Shown one piece after another: positions 6,820 through 12,246 of a stretch of 12,246 nucleotides of DNA (position 1 is its first letter; each line of letters opens with the position of its first letter). The notes below the pieces were generated by a model. It was given only the letters and a program-made list of their open reading frames with translations, did no database searches and was not told the DNA's origin. The position numbers were made by a program, and so were the translations under genes. Source of the stretch: JAWVZU01 sp033722075 (lineage in GTDB: Bacteria; Pseudomonadota; Gammaproteobacteria; Xanthomonadales; SZUA-38); assembly GCA_033722075.1 (NCBI GenBank), contig JAWVZU010000104.1:1-12246 (forward strand), written 5' to 3'.

Positions 6820-7685
6820 ACCCGGTCCTCGCCGACCTGCTGGAACTGCTTGACCTCGAGTCGCTCGAGGTCAACCTGTTCCGCGGCGAGAGCCGCGACA
6901 TCGGCACCAAGCAGGTCTATGGCGGGCAGGTTCTCGGGCAGGCCCTGGCCGCTGCCTACCAGACGGTCGATGACGATCGAGGTATCCACTCGCTGCACGC
7001 CTATTTCCTGCGGCGAGGCGACATGCATGCCCCGATCGTCTACGAGGTGGACCGGCAGCGCGACGGCCGCAGCTTCTCGAATCGCCGGGTTGTCGCCATC
7101 CAGCATGGGCGACCGATCCTCAACCTTGCGGCCTCTTTCCAGCTTCGCCAGACCGGCGTGGATCACGCGGACGCCATGCCCGAAGTTCCAGACCCCGAGA
7201 GTCTGCCGGACATTGCCGACGGGGCGGTCCGGGGCTTCGACCGGTTACCGGAAAAACTGCGCCGGTTCATGGTCGACGCCCGGGCGTTCAGCTTTCGACC
7301 GATCAATCCGCAGCCCTATCTCGATCCGGAACCCGCGCCCCCGCGCAAGCAGACCTGGTTCCGGGCCCTCGATACGCTGCCCGACGAGCAGCGCCTGCAC
7401 GAGGCGCTGCTCGCCTACGCCTCGGACTATGGCCTGGTGGCCACGGCCATGTTGCCGCACGGGATCTCGATGCTTCACAAGAACCTGCAGATTGCCTCGC
7501 TGGACCATGCGATGTGGTTTCACCGCCCGTTTCGCGCCGACGAGTGGCTGTTGTATGACTGCGACAGCCCCAGCGCGTCCGGCTGCCGAGGTCTGGCCCG
7601 AGGGCGCATCTTCAACCGGCAGGGAAACCTGGTCGCCTCCACCGCCCAGGAAGGGCTGATCCGCATCTGGGAAGACGATGACTGA
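6816..7685 (+). CDS. tesB: Acyl-CoA thioesterase II
   Basis: TesB hydrolyses acyl-CoA, mostly medium to long chain, to free fatty acid and CoA in the cytosol. The 289 residues contain two hotdog domains and match E. coli TesB (286 aa) end to end: LFRGESRDIG, QVYGGQVLGQALAAA, SLHAYFLRRGD, DHAMWFHRPFRADEWLLY and LVASTAQEGLIR. The E. coli catalytic triad Asp204/Thr228/Gln278 appears here as Asp204 (YASDYG), Ser228 (QIASLD) and Gln278 (TAQEG), with the same numbering. Ser for Thr is a conservative change. The GTG start at 6816 overlaps the peptidase stop, and the stop overlaps the next gene by 8 bp, so the three genes form a coupled run. A perfect 11-bp inverted repeat lies 35-59 nt into the gene. 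Confidence 0.95.
   Translation: MNPVLADLLELLDLESLEVNLFRGESRDIGTKQVYGGQVLGQALAAAYQTVDDDRGIHSLHAYFLRRGDMHAPIVYEVDRQRDGRSFSNRRVVAIQHGRPILNLAASFQLRQTGVDHADAMPEVPDPESLPDIADGAVRGFDRLPEKLRRFMVDARAFSFRPINPQPYLDPEPAPPRKQTWFRALDTLPDEQRLHEALLAYASDYGLVATAMLPHGISMLHKNLQIASLDHAMWFHRPFRADEWLLYDCDSPSASGCRGLARGRIFNRQGNLVASTAQEGLIRIWEDDD
6850..6874. repeat. Perfect 11-bp inverted repeat with 3-nt loop inside the tesB 5' end
   Basis: TTGACCTCGAG (6850-6860) and CTCGAGGTCAA (6864-6874) are exact reverse complements around TCG. The transcript would fold into a strong hairpin about 35 nt downstream of the GTG start. It encodes part of LDLESLEVN, where TesB proteins are normally L/E-rich, so codon composition may explain part of it. 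Confidence 0.5.
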
Positions 7686-8895
7686 CCGCATTGTCGTCAT
7701 CGGCGGCGGCCAGGCAGGAGGGCAGATCCTGATGTCCCTGCGCCACGGCGGCTACACTGGAGAGCTGGTGTGCATTGCCGGTGAGTCCCACCCGCCCTAT
7801 CAGCGGCCACCGCTGTCGAAGCTCTATCTGGCCGGCCAACTGGACGCGGGGCGGCTGGAGTTTCCGCCCGGACCGGTGCTCGAAAAGCTGGACGTCGAAC
7901 TGATCCAGGGCAAGAACGCCGTGGGAATCGACCCCGATGCCCGAACCGTGGGCCTGGCTGATGGTTCCATCGTTCACTATTCGAAGCTTGCCCTGGCAAC
8001 CGGTTCCCGACCGGTCCACCTGGACCTGCCCGGCGCCGAGCTGCAGGGCATTCACTACCTGCGAACGCTGGAAGACGCGGACGCCATTCGAAGTGCGGCC
8101 GCAAAGGCACGATCCGCGGTCATCGTCGGCGCCGGTTACATCGGCCTGGAGGTTGCCGCCACGCTGCGTGGCATGAACCTGTCCGTGACGGTGCTGGAAC
8201 AGGCTGACCGAATCTTGCCGAGAGTCGCCACCCCGCCGATCGCGCGCTTCCTGGCCGACCTGCATCGGTCACGCGACGTGTCACTGGTACTCGGTCAACG
8301 CGCCGCCGGATTCGAGGGAAAGGACAAACGCGTCGTTGCAGTGCAGACCGAAGATGGGCAGACCCATGCCGGCGACCTGGTAGTGGTCGGCGTCGGCGTT
8401 CAGCCCGAACAGGAATTGGCCCTGAGTGCAGGACTGGCCTGCGACGACGGAATCATCGTGGACGAACACGGCGAGACCAGTGATTCGGAAATCGTGGCAG
8501 CCGGCGACTGCACCCGCCACCCGAATGCCCTGCTGAATCGCACCCTCCGCCTGGAGTCGGTACACAACGCCCTCGAGCAGGGACGGACTGCGGCGGCCAC
8601 GCTGCTTGGGGAGGATCGACCCTATCGCCAGATGCCCTGGTTCTGGAGCGATCAATATGGGATCAAATGGCAGACCGTCGGCCTGCCTACGGGCCGGGAC
8701 CACCAGATCGTCGGCGATCCGGATTCGGGCGCATTCTCGGTCTTCAGTTTTGACGAGGACCGGCTGGTCTCGGTGGATTCGGTCAATCGCATCCAGGAGC
8801 ACATGCTCGCCCGCGAACTGTGCAATCGGAGCGAGCCACTAACCCGCTCGCAGCTCGAAGCCTGCGGGTTCGATCTTGACCGGATATCAGAGTAA
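7678..8895 (+). CDS. FAD-dependent NAD(P)H:ferredoxin reductase-type oxidoreductase
   Basis: The 405-residue protein belongs to the rubredoxin/putidaredoxin/rhodocoxin reductase type, flavoproteins that pass electrons from NAD(P)H to a small iron-sulfur carrier feeding a P450, a ring dioxygenase or another oxygenase. Visible motifs are the FAD-binding IVVIGGGQAGG (5-15), PYQRPPLSK (40-48), ATGSRP (107-112), the NAD(P)H-binding VGAGYIGLE (150-158), AAGDCT (274-279) and the C-terminal PWFWSDQYGIKWQTVG (320-335) typical of this subgroup. Glu174 at the end of the second Rossmann strand (TVLEQ) suggests NADH over NADPH. The length is normal (about 400). It starts at ATG 7678 inside the end of tesB, so translation is probably coupled. 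No ferredoxin, rubredoxin, Rieske or P450 gene is visible in the window, so its partner is encoded elsewhere. The physiological role is open. Confidence 0.88.
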   Translation: MTDRIVVIGGGQAGGQILMSLRHGGYTGELVCIAGESHPPYQRPPLSKLYLAGQLDAGRLEFPPGPVLEKLDVELIQGKNAVGIDPDARTVGLADGSIVHYSKLALATGSRPVHLDLPGAELQGIHYLRTLEDADAIRSAAAKARSAVIVGAGYIGLEVAATLRGMNLSVTVLEQADRILPRVATPPIARFLADLHRSRDVSLVLGQRAAGFEGKDKRVVAVQTEDGQTHAGDLVVVGVGVQPEQELALSAGLACDDGIIVDEHGETSDSEIVAAGDCTRHPNALLNRTLRLESVHNALEQGRTAAATLLGEDRPYRQMPWFWSDQYGIKWQTVGLPTGRDHQIVGDPDSGAFSVFSFDEDRLVSVDSVNRIQEHMLARELCNRSEPLTRSQLEACGFDLDRISE

Positions 8896-8930
8896 GTTAG
8901 GGCCTTCTCAGCGACCGATCGAGGAACGCA

Positions 8931-9179
8931 ATGATCGAACCCGGCACCATCGAAGACCTCGCGCGCCGTCTGGGCGGACTGCTGCCGCCGGGGCTGGACA
9001 ACGCCCGCCAGGACCTGGAGAAAAACTTCCGAGCCGTTCTGCAGGCATGGTTCGACCGCCTGGACCTGGTCACCCGCGAGGAGTTCGAGATCCAGACCGC
9101 GGTTCTGGCCAAGACGCGGGCCAAGCTGGAGGCCCTGGAGGCTCAGGTTGCCGAACTCGAAGCCGGCGATTCCGACTGA
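8931..9179 (+). CDS. ubiK: Ubiquinone biosynthesis accessory factor UbiK (YqiC/BMFP family)
   Basis: UbiK is a small protein that in E. coli binds UbiJ and assists the late steps of ubiquinone synthesis under oxygen. The 82 residues match the family: N-terminal MIEPGTIEDLARRL, the conserved LQAWFDRLDLVTREEFEIQ (about 37-55), then a C-terminal coiled-coil helix (VLAKTRAKLEALEAQVAELE, 58-77), the expected trimerisation segment. GAGGA lies 5 nt before the ATG. It starts 35 bp after the oxidoreductase stop, and its last 32 bp overlap the fdhD start region. The pairing of a quinone-synthesis factor with formate dehydrogenase genes is plausible in respiration but may be coincidental. Confidence 0.93.
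   Translation: MIEPGTIEDLARRLGGLLPPGLDNARQDLEKNFRAVLQAWFDRLDLVTREEFEIQTAVLAKTRAKLEALEAQVAELEAGDSD
9137..9141 (+). promoter_or_regulatory. Internal ribosome binding site for fdhD within ubiK
   Basis: GGAGG inside the ubiK coding sequence sits 6 nt before the TTG at 9148. It supports TTG as the fdhD start, since no ATG or GTG in that frame lies before the conserved region. Confidence 0.6.
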
Positions 9180-10008
9180 GCCGCTGACCTCGCTGGCGAT
9201 CCGGCGCTGGCCCGATGGCGACGACGCCACCGACCAGGTGGCGGTGGAAGAACCCCTGGAGATCCGCCTCGGCTGGGGGCCGATCGCAGACCGCGGGCAA
9301 CGGCCGGTGGCCATAACCATGCGTACCCCGGGCGCAGACGCCGATCTGGCGCTGGGCTTTCTTTTTTCCGAAGGCATCATCAATGAATTCGCCGAGGTCC
9401 AGTCCATCGGGCCTTGTGCCGACATCGGGGAAGAGGAAACCGGGCAGGTCATCCGTGTTGAACTGGAACCGGGCGTCCAGCCCCAGCTGGACCGGCTGCA
9501 ACGCCATTTCTATACCACCTCGAGCTGTGGGGTCTGTGGGAAGGAATCCCTGGCGGCTCTGCGTTTCCAGACCCGCCACCCACCGTCGGACGCACCGCTG
9601 GCCATCAGGGCCTCGCTGCTCGCACGCCTGCCACAGCGGCTGGTCGACCGGCAGCGCCTTTTTCAGCGCACCGGCTCGATCCACGCGGCCGCGGTGTTCG
9701 ATGCCCGGGGCGAGATTATCGCCGCGCAAGAGGATGTCGGACGTCACAACGCCATGGACAAGCTGATCGGCCGACTGCTCGCGGAACAGCAACTGCCGCT
9801 GATGGATCGGGGCATCCTGGTGAGCGGGCGGGCCAGCTTCGAACTGCTGCAGAAGGCGATCATGGCCGGCTGCCCGTTGCTCGCGGCCATCGGCGGACCT
9901 TCGTCGCTGGCCGTCGAGGCCGCAAGCGATTTTGGCGTCACCCTGGTCGGCTTCCTGCGACCGGACCGGCTCAATCTCTACAGTCGGCCGGAGCGGGTGT
10001 ATTCATGA
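9148..10008 (+). CDS. fdhD: Formate dehydrogenase accessory sulfurtransferase FdhD
   Basis: FdhD transfers sulfur from IscS to the bis-MGD molybdenum cofactor, supplying the sulfido ligand that formate dehydrogenases need. It acts in the cytosol. The 286 residues carry all family marks: VAVEEPLEIR (31-40), ADLALGFLFSEGII (65-78), the sulfur-carrying CGVCGKES (Cys127 and Cys130), FQRTGSIHAAAVFD (172-185), QEDVGRHNAMDKLIG (194-208) and SGRASFELLQKA (226-237). Many homologues have FRxTGGxHxA where this one has Gly-Ser, a mild change. The TTG start at 9148 is supported by GGAGG 6 nt upstream and leaves the usual 25-30 residues before the first conserved motif. It overlaps ubiK by 32 bp. The molybdoenzyme two genes downstream is the likely client. 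Confidence 0.95.
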   Translation: MPNSKPAIPTEPLTSLAIRRWPDGDDATDQVAVEEPLEIRLGWGPIADRGQRPVAITMRTPGADADLALGFLFSEGIINEFAEVQSIGPCADIGEEETGQVIRVELEPGVQPQLDRLQRHFYTTSSCGVCGKESLAALRFQTRHPPSDAPLAIRASLLARLPQRLVDRQRLFQRTGSIHAAAVFDARGEIIAAQEDVGRHNAMDKLIGRLLAEQQLPLMDRGILVSGRASFELLQKAIMAGCPLLAAIGGPSSLAVEAASDFGVTLVGFLRPDRLNLYSRPERVYS

Positions 10009-10021
10009 TAACTTTGCCCTG

Positions 10022-10387
10022 ATGAAGCTCCGCATCAAAGGCAATTCGGTTCGTCTACGGCTCTCCCAGACCGAGGTGCGTCGCCTGGCCGAGGATCGCG
10101 CCATCTGGGAATCCACGGACTTCGGGTCTGCGCGCCTCCATTACGGAATTGAAGCCGATCCGGCAGCGACCGCGCCCGCCGCCGCCATGGCCGAAGACCG
10201 CATCCGCGTGACGCTCCCCGAGCGAATGGCACAAGACTGGGCCGTTGGGGATGAGGTCTCCCTGCACGGTTCCATCCCCCTTGCGACCGGTGAGCTGAAG
10301 ATCCTCGTCGAAAAGGACTTTCAGTGCCTGAAGCCGCGGGAAGATGAAGACGAGGCCGACCTGTTCCCCAACCCGCAGGCGGATTGA
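10022..10387 (+). CDS. Small DUF7009-like protein between fdhD and the molybdoenzyme gene
   Basis: This encodes 121 residues, cytosolic, with no signal or membrane segment. The N-terminus MKLRIKGNSVRLRLSQTEV and the C-terminal EKDFQCLKPREDEDEADLF fit, from memory, a family of short uncharacterised proteins called DUF7009; the family name is not certain. The middle is probably beta-rich (RIRVTLPERM; GDEVSLHGSI), and the tail is strongly acidic and ends in Pro-rich NPQAD. There is one Cys (102) in the conserved tail. The ATG at 10022 is chosen because the conserved sequence begins exactly there, although no good Shine-Dalgarno is visible. It lies 13 bp after fdhD, and its stop overlaps the next start by one base (TGATG), so all three are probably co-translated. 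The context suggests an accessory role for the Mo enzyme, which is inference. Confidence 0.8.
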   Translation: MKLRIKGNSVRLRLSQTEVRRLAEDRAIWESTDFGSARLHYGIEADPAATAPAAAMAEDRIRVTLPERMAQDWAVGDEVSLHGSIPLATGELKILVEKDFQCLKPREDEDEADLFPNPQAD

Positions 10388-12246
10388 TGGGCCGCAAGCG
10401 CCAGACCCTGCGGGTCCGTGCCCCGAAATCCGCGGCGGGCGGCATCACCGCCGTCGCCAACGCGCTCCGGCACGCAACCGGAAAAGCCGGCCTGGCCGAC
10501 GGGACGCGAATCCTGCATGCGCTCAACCAGATCGGCGGCATCGACTGCCCCGGCTGTGCCTGGGTCGATCCACTCGGCCGTCGCAGCGCCTTTGAATTCT
10601 GCGAGAACGGGGCCAAGGCGATCGCCGACGAGGCGACCCGCGAGCGGGTGGACGCCGAATTCTTCGCCCGGCACTCGATCGAGGAACTGCGCACGCGCTC
10701 CGGCCGCTGGCTCAACGCCCAGGGCCGTCTCATGGAGCCGATGTGGCGTGCGCCCGAAGCGACCCATTACTCGCCCATTGCCTGGGACCAGGCCCTGGAC
10801 CTCATCGGCGATACCCTGCGCCGGCTGCCGGATCCCGACCAGGCCGCCTTCTACACTTCCGGGCGGACCAGCAACGAGGCCGCATTCCTCTACCAGCTGC
10901 TGGTGCGGCGCTACGGCACCAACAACCTCCCCGACTGTTCCAACCTGTGCCACGAGTCCAGCGGTCATGCGCTGGGGGAGGTGCTCGGCGCCGGTAAGGG
11001 GTCGGTGCTGCAGGAGGACTTCGAGAAAGCCGACCTGATCCTCATCTTCGGCCAGAATCCCGGCTCCAACCATCCCCGGATGCTGGCCACCCTGCAGGAT
11101 GCCAAGCGGGCCGGTGCGCGCATCGTCACCATCAACCCGCTCGACGAGACCGGGCTGAAGCGCTACAAGAACCCCCAGGAAGTGGGCGGGATCGTCACCC
11201 GGGGAACGCCGCTGGCAGACCTCAAGCTGCGGGTGCGGGTCAACGGCGACGTGCCCCTGATCAAGGGCCTGGCCAAGCGCCTCATCGAACGACCGGGTTG
11301 CCTGGATCCGGCCTTCATCGAGGAATACACCGGCGGCTTCGAGCGCTACCGTGCCGACCTGCAATCCACTTCCTGGGACGACATCGTTGCCTTTTCGGGC
11401 GTACCGCGGGAGGACATCGAGGCGGCCGCAGAACTTCTGGCCAATTCCCGCGCGACCATCGCCTGCTGGGCCATGGGCATTACCCAGCACGCCAATGCGG
11501 TCGACAATATCCGCGAGATCGTCAATCTGCTGCTGCTGCAGGGCAACCTGGGCAAGCCGGGGGCCGGCGTCTGCCCGGTGCGCGGACACAGCAACGTCCA
11601 GGGCGACCGCACCATGGGCATCTGGGAACGGCCAAGCGACGCATTCCTGGACAGCCTCGGCAGGGAGTTCGCCTTCGAGCCGCCGCGCGAGCCGGGGGTC
11701 AACACGGTCGAGTGCATCCAGGGCATGCGCGCCGGTCGCATCAAGGTGCTTTTCGCCATCGGCGGCAACTTCTTCCGGGCGTCGCCGGATACGGCCTACA
11801 CGGCGGAAGCGCTGGCAAACTGCGACCTGACCGTCCAGGTCTCCACCAAGCTCAACAAGTCCCATTTGTACACCGGGCGCTGTGCATTGATCCTGCCGAC
11901 CCTGGGGCGGACCGAGGCCGACCGGCAGAACGGCGTTGCGCAGTTCGTCACGACCGAGAACTCGATGGGCATCGTTCAACCGTCCCGGGGGAAACTCGAT
12001 CCCAGACCGGACGATGCACTGAGCGAGGTCCGCATCGTTGCGGAACTCGGCCGGCGCCTGTTCGGCGAGGATGACCAGGTGCCCTGGAGCGAACTCGCCG
12101 ACGACTACGACCGGATCCGGGACCACATCGCGGCGGTCGTTCCGGGGCTGGAGGACTTCAATCGGCGTCTTGCATCGGAGGGCCATGTCATTCTTCCCCA
12201 TGCGGTTCGAGACGAGCGACGGTTCAACACGGCAACCGGCCGGGCC
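10387..12246 (+). CDS. FdhF/YdeP-type molybdopterin oxidoreductase alpha subunit, partial
   Basis: 620 codons are open to the right edge; relatives such as E. coli YdeP are about 760, so much of the C-terminal MGD-binding domain (starting at RRFNTATGRA) is missing. It belongs to the DMSO-reductase/formate dehydrogenase superfamily. Visible marks are IDCPGCAW (Cys54, Cys57), EFCENGAKA (Cys72), AFYTSGRTSNEAAF (154-167), LPDCSNLCHESSG (Cys184, Cys188), LILIFGQNPGSNHPR (217-231), ITQHANAVDNIREIVN and VRGHSNVQGDRTMGIWE. Cys188 is at the position usually occupied by the Mo-ligating Cys or Sec of formate dehydrogenases. The N-terminus has a C-x2-C-x14-C pattern instead of the usual four-Cys [4Fe-4S] motif. 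There is no Tat signal, so it is cytosolic. The fdhD gene upstream implies a sulfurated cofactor. Substrate is unproven: formate is possible, and YdeP itself is linked to acid resistance. Confidence 0.9.
   Translation, partial: MGRKRQTLRVRAPKSAAGGITAVANALRHATGKAGLADGTRILHALNQIGGIDCPGCAWVDPLGRRSAFEFCENGAKAIADEATRERVDAEFFARHSIEELRTRSGRWLNAQGRLMEPMWRAPEATHYSPIAWDQALDLIGDTLRRLPDPDQAAFYTSGRTSNEAAFLYQLLVRRYGTNNLPDCSNLCHESSGHALGEVLGAGKGSVLQEDFEKADLILIFGQNPGSNHPRMLATLQDAKRAGARIVTINPLDETGLKRYKNPQEVGGIVTRGTPLADLKLRVRVNGDVPLIKGLAKRLIERPGCLDPAFIEEYTGGFERYRADLQSTSWDDIVAFSGVPREDIEAAAELLANSRATIACWAMGITQHANAVDNIREIVNLLLLQGNLGKPGAGVCPVRGHSNVQGDRTMGIWERPSDAFLDSLGREFAFEPPREPGVNTVECIQGMRAGRIKVLFAIGGNFFRASPDTAYTAEALANCDLTVQVSTKLNKSHLYTGRCALILPTLGRTEADRQNGVAQFVTTENSMGIVQPSRGKLDPRPDDALSEVRIVAELGRRLFGEDDQVPWSELADDYDRIRDHIAAVVPGLEDFNRRLASEGHVILPHAVRDERRFNTATGRA

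Noticed and set aside
8896..8930. Possible terminator between the oxidoreductase gene and ubiK
   Set aside because: The 35-bp gap has no stable stem followed by a T-run.
10321..12201. 626-codon minus-strand frame antisense to the molybdoenzyme gene
   Set aside because: The plus-strand frame has unmistakable YdeP-family motifs throughout; the antisense product shows no known fold and covers two genes.

Overview
The window is GC-rich, densely packed bacterial DNA. The gene content (UbiK, TesB of the E. coli type, PdxH, FdhD, an FdhF/YdeP-type molybdoenzyme and a DUF5916 outer-membrane protein) points to a gammaproteobacterium. An environmental Xanthomonadales/Chromatiales-type lineage such as Wenzhouxiangella-like bacteria would fit, but the lineage is inference. 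I see no tRNA, rRNA, CRISPR array, insertion sequence or phage gene.

Layout: two gene sets diverge from one intergenic region at 4112-4254. The minus-strand set reads leftwards: an exported CBM9-like/DUF5916 beta-barrel protein, pdxH (pyridoxamine 5'-phosphate oxidase), a small lipoprotein, a small multi-pass membrane protein whose reading frame appears broken by a one-base shift, and a membrane-anchored hypothetical protein running off the left edge. Spacings are 6 bp, 93 bp, a 4-bp overlap, and 6 bp, so this could be one operon, with a possible internal promoter before the lipoprotein.

The plus-strand set starts with a secreted M14-type zinc carboxypeptidase. It is followed by tesB (acyl-CoA thioesterase II, 4-bp overlap), an FAD/NADH ferredoxin-reductase-type oxidoreductase (8-bp overlap), ubiK (ubiquinone biosynthesis accessory factor), fdhD (formate dehydrogenase sulfurtransferase, overlapping ubiK by 32 bp), a small DUF7009-like protein, and an FdhF/YdeP-type molybdopterin oxidoreductase that runs off the right edge (620 codons visible).

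Functional reading: the divergent pair of exported proteins (outer-membrane barrel and secreted peptidase) may serve peptide handling at the envelope. The right end is a molybdoenzyme module: FdhD sulfurates the Mo cofactor, the YdeP-type enzyme would use it, and the small protein between them is a candidate accessory factor. Most of the window is recognisable metabolism. The points worth a second look are the frameshifted membrane gene, the small uncharacterised envelope genes at the left, the fdhD-DUF7009-ydeP module, an oxidoreductase with no visible electron-carrier partner, and two perfect inverted repeats (4189-4217 and 6850-6874).
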